DNA from: Mycolicibacterium litorale
GTDB taxonomy: Bacteria; Actinomycetota; Actinomycetes; Mycobacteriales; Mycobacteriaceae
Reading direction: 5' to 3'
DNA: 64,000 nt
NCBI GenBank assembly: GCA_002007745.1
Contig: CP019882.1
Coordinates: 1,612,001-1,676,000 of the forward strand
The notes beneath the pieces were generated by a model. The model ran no database searches and was not told the DNA's origin. It saw nothing but the letters and a program-made list of their open reading frames with translations. Shown here piece by piece: positions 38,695 to 49,956 of the stretch. The first letter of the stretch is position 1. The number at the start of each line of letters is the position of its first letter. Both the position numbers and the translations under genes were made by a program.

Positions 38695-41208
38695 CTAACT
38701 CTGGAGAGTCATCAGATTCGTGACCAGGCTTAACTTGGGTTCCAGACCATTCAGCCATCGAACCCCATTTGTCCTGGTCTTGGTGAACCCACGGCGTTCC
38801 AGCTCGGCCAGTAGGTTGTTCCGGCCCAGGGCGTTCGCTTGCTCCCAGCAATCGTTCTCAGTCGCCCAGTCTAGGAAATCGGAGTGCCCTTTTGACTGTT
38901 CCATCCTGTACTGCGGTCCCACCTTGTACCGATCCGAGAGCCAGCGACCGATCATGTCGTTGGTGTCGTGGTATTTGCGGCTTCGTTCAACGACCTCGGC
39001 GGGCATCTGCAGCCCGTGTGCGGCATAGGCAATTGCCCCTAATGTCACCCACGTGAGGACTAGATCGACTTCGGCTTCGAGCTTGACACCGAGGTCTGGG
39101 TCCTGTTCTGCTGGAGGTATTTTGGCGTCAAATGGAACGATCACTAGACGCGCTCTCATCGCCGCGTCACCACCGGTGAAGTTCGGCGGGTGGTTTGTCA
39201 CCAATGCAACGTTGTGGGTGGCGTCGAAAGTGATCGGTTTTTGGTACAGATCGCGTGCGGTGATGACTCTGTCACCAGTGAGACGCTTCACGGTTGTCTC
39301 AGAGAAGAACCTGTCTTTGGGTGTCTCTGACACAATCGCCCAACGGACACCGCGTAATTCGACCTCGTAGGCCTGGTTGTCCCTGCCGGTTTGAAGTAGC
39401 AATTCGGGGCGGAACACGGCGCAGTAGTCGCCCGCTGCGTAGTTGATCGCCTCCCAGAACACGTTTTTGCCGTTGTCGCCGTCGCCGGTCAGGATCGGCA
39501 GCATTTTGCCGAGCATCCGCCCGTACATACCCATGCCCATGAGTCGCTGCAAGAACCTGCGCATGTCGGCTTTCGGCATGATGCGGCGAATGAACGCATC
39601 GAAACTGCTCGCGGTGCGTTGTCGCGCCAACTCAGGGAGATAGTTGCCTCGGCAGACCTTGGTTATCAACAGACTTGGATCGTGCTGGCTGATCTCGCCG
39701 GTTCGTAGGTGAACGACTCCGTTTTGGACGTTGAGAAGATCGGGGTGTGAGTCCAATTGGCCGGCGCGCCGAGAGATACGTTCATCCCGGCGGGCGACTT
39801 TCATCATTCCCATCAGGCCGGTGTCGGTGTTGCATCTGCGGGCGTCGCTGCGCAGTGCCTTGGCGTAATCGGAATCACTACCCTCGACCGACTTGACGGC
39901 TTTACCCAGCACGTTGATGGCGACGTTGTAGACCGACGCCTCATCGTTGTCACGATCCCAGCGCAGGCCGTCCCAATACAGCCAGCCCAGGCCGACAACG
40001 TAGATGTGTCGACCCGCTATCTCATTGGCGAGGCGCTTGCCCATCCGCACCTGACTGCCGTGGACGAGGTCAGCAGGATTGCCGGGGATGCCGTGATCTT
40101 TGAGCCAGGCCAGGAACGTTGCGAATCTGTTGGCATCGGGACCGGCCAGGTGCGCGCATCTGGGGTCTGTGGGCTTTGCACCGATGTCGACACGCTGGTC
40201 GCACTGGCCCTTGATCTTGCGTAAGCCATTGACACGGGACCGAAAGATTTCACCGCGTAGTTCCTCGGCGCTGCGTTTATCGCGCTCGGCACACGTTGCG
40301 ATGAATGCCTTTTCGACACTTGCAATCGCAGAGTCCCAACCTCTGTGGCCCTCGACGGCCAACTGGGCCAGGTTGAAATGTGCGTTGACGATCTTGTCGT
40401 GTGAGGTTGCCTCATCGCGAATCTTTTCCACGTGCGCCTCGGCCTCTTTGCGCATGTGCTCGCACATCGGTTCATCAGTGCCGAACGTGTCGTAGGCCCA
40501 TTGATAGACGGTGTCGACCGATGAATCCATGTCGACCGGCTCGGCTGACGCGAGCATCCGGCCACGGGTCAAGTGATCAATCCACGCATCCGGCAACAGT
40601 GGCAACTCTCGGGCATCGGGGATCGTGAGATTCCAGGCCGATTGGCCTACTTTCGTCAGTTCGACCCCTGGCGGGTACCACCAATACAGCGCGTTGTCGG
40701 CGTCAGGGTTGCAGCTGGGCCACACCACGGCGTAGCGGTGCGACTTCTGCACGCATTCGATGTCGCTGTCGACCTTGCCCCGGAAGCGCAGCCCCTTGGG
40801 CACACGGAAGTAGCGGATTCCGCTCACGCCGTCTGTACGGGCGCTACTGACCCACGTATCAGGCAGCGGCCCAAGGGTTTGGATCAATTGCGCGAGCTGA
40901 TCGCCGCCGCATTTGACCTTGCCGCCCTTGGTGTAATGGTCAACGTCTATGCCGATGACTTCGTGCTCAGAATCAACGCCCGCAAGACGTAGGCAGATGT
41001 TGCCGTTCGGGCGCTTAGCGACCCATTCGGCCAGGGTGGCGGGCTCGGGCCACGCTGCGCCGTAGCCGGTATAGCCGGTCGGGGGTGAGTTCTTCAGCCC
41101 CGGCGGCAGTGGCAGTGTGCCGAACCATCCGGCCTTGCGGTACAGCGGCGCAGTCGAACCGAATGGCGTGTTGGTGTCGCCGCTGTCGGGGGTGCTCGTT
41201 ACACTCAT
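38695..41208 (-). CDS. Bifunctional primase-polymerase / P4-type helicase replication protein
   Basis: 837 aa. Residues 20-210 carry prim-pol features (VIGIDVDHYTKGGK with metal-binding aspartates, SGIRYFRVPKG, SHRYAVVWPS). Residues about 470-560 are a D5_N-like region. The P4/SF3 helicase domain follows, with Walker A LTGDGDNGKN near 573-582 and the sensor stretch LVTNHPPNFTGGDAAMRARL. It would start and unwind satellite replication. Autonomous prim-pol plus helicase is a hallmark of P4/PICI-type satellites. Upstream is a hairpin at 41276-41307; a 267-bp gap separates it from the next gene. Confidence 0.88.
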   Translation of the reverse strand: MSVTSTPDSGDTNTPFGSTAPLYRKAGWFGTLPLPPGLKNSPPTGYTGYGAAWPEPATLAEWVAKRPNGNICLRLAGVDSEHEVIGIDVDHYTKGGKVKCGGDQLAQLIQTLGPLPDTWVSSARTDGVSGIRYFRVPKGLRFRGKVDSDIECVQKSHRYAVVWPSCNPDADNALYWWYPPGVELTKVGQSAWNLTIPDARELPLLPDAWIDHLTRGRMLASAEPVDMDSSVDTVYQWAYDTFGTDEPMCEHMRKEAEAHVEKIRDEATSHDKIVNAHFNLAQLAVEGHRGWDSAIASVEKAFIATCAERDKRSAEELRGEIFRSRVNGLRKIKGQCDQRVDIGAKPTDPRCAHLAGPDANRFATFLAWLKDHGIPGNPADLVHGSQVRMGKRLANEIAGRHIYVVGLGWLYWDGLRWDRDNDEASVYNVAINVLGKAVKSVEGSDSDYAKALRSDARRCNTDTGLMGMMKVARRDERISRRAGQLDSHPDLLNVQNGVVHLRTGEISQHDPSLLITKVCRGNYLPELARQRTASSFDAFIRRIMPKADMRRFLQRLMGMGMYGRMLGKMLPILTGDGDNGKNVFWEAINYAAGDYCAVFRPELLLQTGRDNQAYEVELRGVRWAIVSETPKDRFFSETTVKRLTGDRVITARDLYQKPITFDATHNVALVTNHPPNFTGGDAAMRARLVIVPFDAKIPPAEQDPDLGVKLEAEVDLVLTWVTLGAIAYAAHGLQMPAEVVERSRKYHDTNDMIGRWLSDRYKVGPQYRMEQSKGHSDFLDWATENDCWEQANALGRNNLLAELERRGFTKTRTNGVRWLNGLEPKLSLVTNLMTLQS

Positions 41209-41275
41209 AGGTGCCTTGGCCTTTCACGTAGGTTTGGTGTTTCCCACGGCAACGGGATTCGTTTGGTTCGGTGAG

Positions 41276-41307
41276 AGCCCGGTGACTACCCCTTCGGTCA
41301 CCGGGCT
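41276..41307. terminator. 11-bp stem hairpin upstream of primase
   Basis: AGCCCGGTGAC at 41276-41286 and its exact complement at 41297-41307 with a 10-base loop. It lies between the stop of the 310-aa gene and the start of the primase on the minus strand. No T run follows, so it may be an attenuator or regulatory hairpin rather than an intrinsic terminator. Confidence 0.5.
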
Positions 41308-41441
41308 TCTCCGTCTCTGGGACTGCCAGCCTAACGCTCTGGCGCACAACAGATCTGACGGCACGCCGGAATCGTAACGGACCGAGCAGGGCCAGAAGTG
41401 AGCCGAAATACGCTGCTATTAAGGGTGATTCGTACTCGAAT

Positions 41442-42374
41442 TCACCAGTAGTTCCCGATGCCTTCCCAGGGTTCCTCGATCCCGCACCGCGCCGGATCAA
41501 TCCCGTATTTGTCGAGCAATGCAAGCGCGTGGCCGGTACAGAACTTCAGCACGACGATGTCATTGGAGAATGCAACGGCCAGCATCGCGCCGACCGATAT
41601 GGGATCAGGGCGAGTCAGCCTGTCGCGGGATGCAGGCGGATAGTCCCGCATGTTCTTCGCGAAGTTCTCGTGCTGAGTGCGTTGGATGGCAACATGTTCG
41701 GCGAGTTCGGCAACACAATCGGGCTTGCCTCTCGTTTTGTGCTGCGCCAGTGCTGACAAATACGGATGCTCGGCAAAATCGCAATGCACGTCCTCGGCCA
41801 GTTGCGCGGTCGTGCTCACGAACGTTTGGCTCGGTCCCAGCACGAAACGGGTATGCGGGCGAGACGCCGAATACACCGTCACCGAAGTCAGCAGCTCACC
41901 GTTGACGGGGTTGACCGTTTCAGCGGTCGGTTTCTCGCCCTGGGCGTTCACCGTGTGTAGCGCCGCCAGGCGGTAGCGGGTGTCTGCGGCGACCTTTTGC
42001 AGCTCCATGAGGAACGGCGTATTCATCGCCAGGCCCGCCAGCGCAGGCCACTTTCTGGCTGCGTCGAGGTTGTAGGCCTCTGCGGTGGCCTCGGCACTGC
42101 GTTCGGCGTGTGCGATCAGTTCGGCCAGCTCCGCCGTTTCGGCGTCGGGGCTACCGGCTCGGATCGCGTCGAGGCGCGCCAACATCGCTGCACCCGCAGA
42201 TGTCGCCGCAAGTGCCTGGCGGGCCGTCGTCGCTTGGTCGCGCCGTTCGGAGTCTGCCGTGTCGTTGGCTGCGACCTGATGGCGGTTGCGTTCGTTGTAA
42301 CGGTCGATATCAGCGGCAGATTCGAGTTGAAATCGGTCGACAATCGGGGGTGTTTGTTCTGCGTTGTCAGTCAT
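41442..42374 (-). CDS. Hypothetical satellite protein
   Basis: 310 aa, mostly helical, with an Ala-rich coiled segment (residues 45-100) and a hydrophobic stretch near the end (ISVGAMLAVAFSNDIVVLKF). No recognised motif. The ATG at 42374 overlaps the stop of the preceding 49-codon frame (ATGACTGA), implying translational coupling. Position between the excisionase region and primase suggests a replication or regulatory role, which is inference only. Confidence 0.6.
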   Translation of the reverse strand: MTDNAEQTPPIVDRFQLESAADIDRYNERNRHQVAANDTADSERRDQATTARQALAATSAGAAMLARLDAIRAGSPDAETAELAELIAHAERSAEATAEAYNLDAARKWPALAGLAMNTPFLMELQKVAADTRYRLAALHTVNAQGEKPTAETVNPVNGELLTSVTVYSASRPHTRFVLGPSQTFVSTTAQLAEDVHCDFAEHPYLSALAQHKTRGKPDCVAELAEHVAIQRTQHENFAKNMRDYPPASRDRLTRPDPISVGAMLAVAFSNDIVVLKFCTGHALALLDKYGIDPARCGIEEPWEGIGNYW

Positions 42375-42516
42375 TTTTATCCTTGTGATCTATGCCGATG
42401 CGCACCGGGCGCAACAGTTCTGCGAGACGGGTTCTTTGTTCGTCGGTCAATGGCGGCGCTTGTGAAACGACTCGCTTCACGTATGCGTCTATTGCGGCCT
42501 CTTGTTTTGGAGTGAT
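42367..42516 (-). CDS. Small conserved-looking ORF with non-canonical ATC start
   Basis: 49 codons reading ITPKQEAAIDAYVKRVVSQA, then a PPLTDEQRTRLAELL segment. The PPLT-EQR-RLA-LL pattern is common in short mycobacterial phage and mobile-element proteins. An in-frame stop lies just upstream, so the full domain can only begin at ATC 42516 after AAGGAACGGAAA; a GTG further in would drop the first helix. It overlaps the next gene by 8 bases. Confidence 0.5.
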   Translation of the reverse strand: MTPKQEAAIDAYVKRVVSQAPPLTDEQRTRLAELLRPVRIGIDHKDKND

Positions 42517-42582
42517 TTTCCGTTCCTTTCATCGATTGCATCGGGTACGAAAATCAACGGCCCATGCGTCAGGGGACGATGG

Positions 42583-42806
42583 TCACCGCGTAGCTGTTGA
42601 AGCGATGATTTCGTCAAGCTCGTTGAGGTCGAGACGCCACAGGACCGCGCCGCGCGGTCCAACGCTCGGTAGTCGGTGCCGGTGAGCTTTCCGTTCTCGA
42701 TCCAGTTCCGAATTGAATTCGGGTGAACGCTCAGGTATTCAGCGGCTTCGTTGATCGTTACGTATTTGCGCGGAGCGGGGGCCGCGTTTGATTTGCGAGG
42801 TGGCAC
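42583..42806 (-). pseudogene. xis: Excisionase / MerR-like helix-turn-helix protein, frame broken
   Basis: From GTG 42806 (GGAG about 10 bases upstream) it reads VPPRKSNAAPAPRKYVTINE then AAEYLSVHPNSIRNWIENGKLTG, a winged-helix excisionase motif. It then leaves frame near 42660-42680; the alternative frame continues with VGPRGAVLWRLDLNELDEII and stops at 42583, exactly what this family should have. One missing base explains the break. In the raw frame the protein runs on to 42489 with unrelated residues. Excisionase would act with the integrase for excision. Position next to the right att end fits. Confidence 0.75.
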
Positions 42807-43001
42807 AGTGAAAGCACTCCAATTCAGCACAAATTCCATTGGATTTTGGCCGAACAGAACGGCGATGCAGAGTTCACATGGTGGGCTGAACTAGGAAAAG
42901 GCCCTCGCGTATTCGATATTAACACCCATTGTCGGGGTAAGTACAGCCTTGTAATTCCCTGTTGACCAGCGAACTGATCGAGACACGCCAGGGGAGAGGC
43001 C

Positions 43002-43020
43002 TGGGGGTAGGTCGGGGGTA
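43002..43020 (+). repeat. Putative integrase arm-type sites, right arm
   Basis: TGGGGGTAGGTCGGGGGTA: two GGGGGTA cores 11 bp apart, 37 bp before the right att repeat. Same orientation and spacing as 26470-26488, with 2 mismatches. In the excised circle the two pairs would flank the core. Confidence 0.6.
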
Positions 43021-43056
43021 AGGCTTCCCAGTTTCGGGTAAAGTGCCTGGTAGAAA

Positions 43057-43087
43057 GAGTGCCCCCGGCAGGATTCGAACCTGCGGC
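43057..43087. repeat. Right attachment site in tRNA-Arg 3' end
   Basis: 31 bases identical to 26327-26357. Positions 43060-43087 are the T arm and acceptor side of the tRNA gene, which stays intact on this side. Confidence 0.9.
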
Positions 43088-43132
43088 CTTCTGCTCCGGA
43101 GGCAGACGCTCTATCCCCTGAGCTACGGGGGC
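43060..43132 (-). tRNA. tRNA-Arg (anticodon CCG)
   Basis: 73-nt cloverleaf on the minus strand: acceptor stem GCCCCCG pairs with CGGGGGC, D arm GCTCAGGGGATAGAGC, anticodon stem TCTGC/GCAGA around loop CTCCGGA (anticodon CCG), T arm GCAGG-TTCGAAT-CCTGC, discriminator A, no encoded CCA. It reads CGG codons. It is divergent from argS, the same neighbourhood as in M. tuberculosis, and its 3' end is the attB of the satellite. Confidence 0.95.
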
Positions 43133-43220
43133 GCATGCACAGCTGCGCCAGTGGGCCCCGACAGCCTAACGCATCCGCACGGCTGCTTGCGCCAGCCGAC
43201 CACCCGGGATATGGATTCGG

Positions 43221-43246
43221 GGTCTGACCACGTCAGACCATAGGAT
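43221..43246 (+). promoter_or_regulatory. argS promoter with palindrome; likely leaderless
   Basis: GGTCTGAC-CAC-GTCAGACC (43221-43239) is an 8-bp perfect inverted repeat. Directly after it, TAGGAT (43241-43246) fits a SigA -10 box only 8 bases before the GTG at 43255, so the transcript would start at or near the start codon. The dyad overlaps the -35/-10 spacer and could bind a regulator. Confidence 0.45.
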
Positions 43247-43254
43247 GGACCCTC

Positions 43255-44907
43255 GTGACACCCGCCGACCTTGCTGTGCTGCTCAGGGACACCGCCGCTG
43301 CGGTGCTCACCGGGCACGATCTCGATCCTGCCGCCCTGCCCGAAGCGGTCACCGTCGAGCGTCCCCGCAATCCCGAGCACGGCGACTACGCGACAAACCT
43401 CGCCCTGCAATTGGGCAAGAAGGTCGGTGCGAACCCGCGTGAGCTGGCCGGTTGGCTGGCCGCGGCGCTGGCCGAGGCGGACGGAATCGCTTCTGCCGAG
43501 GTCGCCGGCCCTGGCTTCGTCAATCTGCGCATCGAAGCCTCCGCCCAGGGCGCCATCGTCCGCAACGTTCTCGACGCGGGATCGGGCTACGGCAACACCG
43601 ATCTGCTCGACGGTAAGAACATCAACCTGGAGTTCGTCTCGGCGAACCCGACCGGCCCCATCCACATCGGCGGGACCCGCTGGGCGGCCGTCGGCGACGC
43701 GCTCGGTCGGCTGCTGAGCACCCAGGGCGCGGATGTCACCCGGGAGTATTACTTCAACGACCACGGCGCCCAGATCGACCGGTTCACGAATTCGCTGGTG
43801 GCCGCCGCCAAGGGGGAGCCCACCCCGGAGGACGGGTACGCCGGCGACTACATCAACGACATCGCCGACCAGGTGCTGGCCAAGGTTCCCGACGCACTGA
43901 GCCTGCCCGCCGACGAGCAGCGCGAGACTTTCCGGTCGATCGGTGTGGACCTGATGTTCGACCACATCAAGAAGTCGCTGCACGATTTCGGCACCAACTT
44001 CGACGTGTACACCCATGAAGACTCGATGCACACCAGCGGTCGGGTCGAGCAGGCGATCGCCAAGCTGCGTGAAACCGGCAACATCTATGAAAAAGATGGC
44101 GCAACTTGGCTGCGCACAACGGAATTCGGCGACGACAAAGACCGGGTCGTCATCAAGAGCGACGGGCAGCCCGCGTACATCGCCGGCGACCTCGCCTACT
44201 ACCTCGACAAGCGGCAGCGCGGCTTTGACCTGTGCATCTACATGCTCGGTGCCGATCATCACGGCTATATCGCCCGCCTCAAGGCCGCCGCCGCCGCCCT
44301 CGGCGACGACCCCGACACCGTCGAGGTGCTGATCGGGCAAATGGTCAACCTGGTCCGCGACGGCCAACCGGTGCGGATGAGTAAGCGCGCCGGCACCGTG
44401 ATCACACTCGACGACCTCGTCGAGGCCATCGGCGTCGACGCGGCGCGCTATGCGCTGATCCGGTCTTCGGTGGACACCCCCATCGACATCGACCTGCAGC
44501 TGTGGTCGTCGGCGTCCAGTGAAAACCCGGTCTACTACGTGCAATACGCGCACGCCCGCCTCTCGGCGCTGGCACGCAACGCGACCGATCTGGGATTGTC
44601 CCCGGACACCGCGCACCTGGAGCTGCTCACCCATGAAAAAGAGGGTGCGCTGATCCGCAACATCGGCGAGTTCGCCCGGGTACTCAAAGCCGGTGCGTCG
44701 CTGCGGGAACCCCACCGGGTCTGCCGTTACCTGGAAGACCTGGCCGGCGACTATCACCGGTTCTACGACTCGTGCCGGGTACTGCCACAGGGCGATGAAA
44801 CGCCGGGGGACCTGCATCGGGCTCGGTTGGCGTTGTGCGCGGCCACCCGCCAGGTGATCGCCAATGGTCTGGAGATCCTTGGAGTGTCCGCACCGGAGCG
44901 GATGTGA
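43255..44907 (+). CDS. argS: Arginyl-tRNA synthetase
   Basis: 550 aa, the same length as M. tuberculosis ArgS. Charges tRNA-Arg with arginine using ATP. N-terminal Add-1 domain (residues 1-110), class I catalytic domain with the HIGH-type motif [10 protein letters not shown] (about 136-145), and the KMSKS-type motif RMSKRAGTV (about 375), then the DALR anticodon-binding domain ([19 protein letters not shown] onward). Start is GTG. The stop TGA overlaps the lysA GTG, so the two are translationally coupled. Confidence 0.97.
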   Translation: MTPADLAVLLRDTAAAVLTGHDLDPAALPEAVTVERPRNPEHGDYATNLALQLGKKVGANPRELAGWLAAALAEADGIASAEVAGPGFVNLRIEASAQGAIVRNVLDAGSGYGNTDLLDGKNINLEFVSANPTGPIHIGGTRWAAVGDALGRLLSTQGADVTREYYFNDHGAQIDRFTNSLVAAAKGEPTPEDGYAGDYINDIADQVLAKVPDALSLPADEQRETFRSIGVDLMFDHIKKSLHDFGTNFDVYTHEDSMHTSGRVEQAIAKLRETGNIYEKDGATWLRTTEFGDDKDRVVIKSDGQPAYIAGDLAYYLDKRQRGFDLCIYMLGADHHGYIARLKAAAAALGDDPDTVEVLIGQMVNLVRDGQPVRMSKRAGTVITLDDLVEAIGVDAARYALIRSSVDTPIDIDLQLWSSASSENPVYYVQYAHARLSALARNATDLGLSPDTAHLELLTHEKEGALIRNIGEFARVLKAGASLREPHRVCRYLEDLAGDYHRFYDSCRVLPQGDETPGDLHRARLALCAATRQVIANGLEILGVSAPERM

Positions 44908-46322
44908 ACGTTCATCCCGCCGGTCCGCGCCACGCCGAGGAGATTCATCACGGTGGTGCGCCCCAGCGGCCGCAGACCACCGCCGAGACCTTGGCGCTGG
45001 CCCCGAATGTGTGGCCGCGCAACCTCGTTCGCAGGTCCGACGGTGAGGTGGCCATCGCCGGAGTAGCAGTCACGGATCTGGCCGGCGAGTACGGCACACC
45101 GTTGTTCGTCATCGACGAGGACGATTTCCGTGGGCGCTGCCGCGAGATCGCCGCCGCGTTCGGCGGAGGCGGCAACGTGCACTACGCGGCCAAGGCGTTT
45201 CTGTGCAGCGAGATCGCGCAGTGGGTTGACCAGGAGGGTCTTTCGCTCGACGTCGCCAGTGGCGGCGAGCTGGCAGTCGCGCTGCACGCCGGATTCCCGG
45301 CCGAACGAATTGCGTTTCACGGCAACAACAAATCGGTTCAAGAACTCACCACCGCGGTGAAGGTCGGTGTCGGCCACATCGTGCTGGACTCGATGACCGA
45401 GATCGAACGCCTCGACGCGATCGCCGGCGAGGCCGGGGTGGTGCAGGACGTCCTGATCAGGATCACTGTCGGTGTCGAGGCCCACACCCACGAGTTCATC
45501 GCCACCGCCCACGAGGACCAGAAGTTCGGCCTATCGCTGGCCAGCGGGGCCGCGATGGCCGCTGTCCGCCGCGTGTTTGCCACCGACCATCTGCGGTTGG
45601 TCGGCCTGCACAGCCACATCGGATCGCAGATTTTCGACGTGGCGGGCTTCGAGCTGGCCGCTCGCCGAGTGATCGGTCTGCTCCGGGACGTGGTCGCGGA
45701 ATTCGGGGTGGACAAGACAGCGCAGATCGCCACCGTGGATCTCGGTGGCGGGTTGGGCATCTCGTATCTGCCGCAGGAAGATCCGCCGCCGGTGCAAGAC
45801 CTTGCGGCCAAGCTTGGCGCGATCGTTCGCAATGAGTCCGCAGCCGTGGGCCTGCCTGCGCCGCGCCTGGTCGTCGAGCCGGGCCGGGCGATCGCCGGAC
45901 CCGGCACCGTGACGCTCTACGAGGTGGGCACGGTCAAGGACGTTGCGATCGGATCGGGTGCGTCACGACGCTATGTCAGCGTCGATGGCGGCATGAGCGA
46001 CAACATCCGCACCTCGCTGTACGGTGCCCAGTACGACGTGCGGCTGGTCTCACGCACCAGTACGGCGCCACCGACTCTGGCCCGAGTCGTCGGAAAGCAT
46101 TGCGAGAGCGGCGATATCGTTGTTCGTGACGCGTGGATCCCCGGTGACGTTGGGCCAGGTGACCTGTTGGCGGTGGCCGCCACCGGCGCCTACTGCTATT
46201 CGATGTCGAGTCGATACAACCTCATCGGCCGGCCCGCCGTGGTGGCGGTGCGCGATGGGCGGTCCCGACTGGTGCTACGCCGGGAGACCGTCGACGATCT
46301 GCTGAGTTTGGAAGTGAGGTAG
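44904..46322 (+). CDS. lysA: Diaminopimelate decarboxylase
   Basis: 472 aa from GTG 44904, which overlaps the argS stop; M. tuberculosis LysA is 447 aa and starts about where APNVWPRN begins, so a later start is possible. PLP enzyme making lysine from meso-diaminopimelate. Lys97 in [11 protein letters not shown] is the PLP lysine; [27 protein letters not shown] and [12 protein letters not shown] are the conserved substrate and PLP-binding segments. First gene of the aspartate-family block. Confidence 0.97.
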   Translation: MNVHPAGPRHAEEIHHGGAPQRPQTTAETLALAPNVWPRNLVRRSDGEVAIAGVAVTDLAGEYGTPLFVIDEDDFRGRCREIAAAFGGGGNVHYAAKAFLCSEIAQWVDQEGLSLDVASGGELAVALHAGFPAERIAFHGNNKSVQELTTAVKVGVGHIVLDSMTEIERLDAIAGEAGVVQDVLIRITVGVEAHTHEFIATAHEDQKFGLSLASGAAMAAVRRVFATDHLRLVGLHSHIGSQIFDVAGFELAARRVIGLLRDVVAEFGVDKTAQIATVDLGGGLGISYLPQEDPPPVQDLAAKLGAIVRNESAAVGLPAPRLVVEPGRAIAGPGTVTLYEVGTVKDVAIGSGASRRYVSVDGGMSDNIRTSLYGAQYDVRLVSRTSTAPPTLARVVGKHCESGDIVVRDAWIPGDVGPGDLLAVAATGAYCYSMSSRYNLIGRPAVVAVRDGRSRLVLRRETVDDLLSLEVR

Positions 46323-46325
46323 CCA

Positions 46326-47644
46326 ATGAGTACACCCGAACGGGTCGGCGTCGCGGTCCTGGGGTTGGGCAACGTCGGTAGCGAAGTCGTACGCATCATC
46401 GAGGAGAGCGCGCCTGACCTGGCGGCGCGCATCGGTGCGCCGCTGGAGCTGCGCGGTGTCGCGGTTCGGCGAGTCGCCGATGACCGCGGCGTCCCGATCG
46501 AGATGCTCACCGACAACGTCGAAGAGCTGGTTTCCCGCGAAGACGTGGACATCGTCGTCGAACTGATGGGACCGGTGGAGCCCGCCCGCAAGGCGATCCT
46601 GTCCGCACTCGAAGGCGGCAAGTCGGTGGTGACCGCCAACAAGGCGTTACTGGCGCAGTCGACCGGGGAACTGGCCCAAGCCGCCGAGCGTGCCCACGTG
46701 GACCTGTATTTCGAAGCGGCTGTGGCGGGCGCGATCCCGGTCATCAGACCGCTCACCCAATCGCTGGCCGGTGACACCGTGCTGCGGGTGGCGGGCATCG
46801 TCAACGGGACGACGAACTACATCCTCTCGGAGATGGCGTCCACCGGAGCCGACTACGCGTCGGCGCTGGCTGACGCCAGCGCGCTGGGATACGCCGAAGC
46901 CGACCCCACCGCCGACGTGGAGGGCTACGACGCCGCCGCCAAGGCCGCGATCCTGGCTTCCATCGCCTTCCACACCCGGGTCACCGCCGACGACGTCTAT
47001 CGCGAGGGCATCACCAAGGTCACTCCGGCGGACTTCGAGGCGGCCAGGGCGCTCGGCTGCAGCATCAAGCTGCTGTCGATCTGCGAGCGCATCACCGGTA
47101 ACGATGGCCAGCAACGGGTCTCGGCAAGGGTCTATCCGGCGCTGGTTCCCCTGAGCCATCCGCTGGCCACGGTCAACGGCGCATTCAACGCCGTGGTCGT
47201 GGAGGCCGACGCTGCGGGCCGGCTGATGTTCTACGGCCAGGGCGCCGGCGGAAAGCCGACGGCCTCGGCGGTGATGGGTGATTTGGTGATGGCCGCCCGC
47301 AACCGTGTCCAGGGCGGCCGCGGCCCGCGCGAGTCCAAATACGCGCAGCTGCCGATCGCCCCGATGGGCATCATCCCCACCCGCTATTACGTCAGCATGA
47401 CGGTCAACGACCGTCCTGGCGTGTTGTCCTCGGTCGCAGCCGAATTCGGCAAGCGAGAGGTCAGCATCGCCGAGGTGCGCCAGGAAGGCATCGTCGACGA
47501 CGGCGGCCAGCCCTGCGGCGCCCGGATCGTCGTGGTGACCCACCGTGCCACCGACGCCGCACTGTCCGAAACCGTCGCCGCGCTGGGCGATCTCGACGTC
47601 GTCCAGGTCGTCAACAGCGTGCTGCGTTTGGAGGGAACCAGCGA

Positions 47645-47648
<4 letters not shown>
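46326..47648 (+). CDS. thrA: Homoserine dehydrogenase
   Basis: 440 aa (441 in M. tuberculosis). Reduces aspartate semialdehyde to homoserine with NAD(P)H. Rossmann motif [10 protein letters not shown] at the N-terminus; [13 protein letters not shown] and the catalytic segment [34 protein letters not shown] in the middle; a C-terminal ACT domain ([20 protein letters not shown]) for threonine feedback. Starts 3 bp after lysA; ATGA overlap with thrC. Confidence 0.97.
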
Positions 47649-49678
<2,030 letters not shown>

Positions 49679-49956
49679 GTTGCGCACACGCCCGGTGGCG
49701 ATTTCTTGCGTTCCGGCCGCCGAGGAGGCTATTCTCGGTGCCGTCCAGGTAATCGCAGCGTCTTCACCTGCGCCGAGACTAGGACGACCACCAATTCTTC
49801 TCGTGTTCAACTCGTGGACTGACGGTTCGCCATCCTGCCGCGAATCCCGGCGATCACCGTTGACACACAGACGATGGTGAGACTTCGCATTCAGCGATTC
49901 AGCTGGATGCCAGAACCCCTTGCCATAACGAGACGGCGAGGGAAGAAAGGAAATCC
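49679..49956 (+). promoter_or_regulatory. rho upstream region
   Basis: 278 bp without a supported gene, A/T-richer near the end. It should contain the rho promoter and leader. A clear AAGAAAGGAAA ribosome site precedes the GTG at 49957. Rho leaders are often autoregulated, but I see no distinct structure here. Confidence 0.4.

Larger units (their letters stand above)
26327..43087. mobile_element. Integrated capsid-forming phage satellite (PICI-like), 16.8 kb
   Basis: Bounded by 31-bp direct repeats (26327-26357 and 43057-43087), the right one lying in the 3' end of tRNA-Arg(CCG). Contents: tyrosine integrase, unknown small gene, SIR2-like gene, five-gene head cluster (connector to portal), TerL, HNH, tail-terminator-like gene, primase-helicase, excisionase. 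I find no tail tube, tape measure, tail fibre, holin, endolysin or Lsr2-like gene, and 16.8 kb is far too small for a siphovirus genome. The layout resembles cf-PICI satellites that build their own capsids and use helper tails, and is broadly comparable to phiRv1/phiRv2 of M. tuberculosis. A decayed prophage is the alternative. Confidence 0.85.

Noticed and set aside
43123..44817. 564-aa minus-strand open frame over argS and the tRNA
   Set aside because: Shadow of argS; it also covers part of the tRNA gene. Val/Gly/Asp-rich with no motif.
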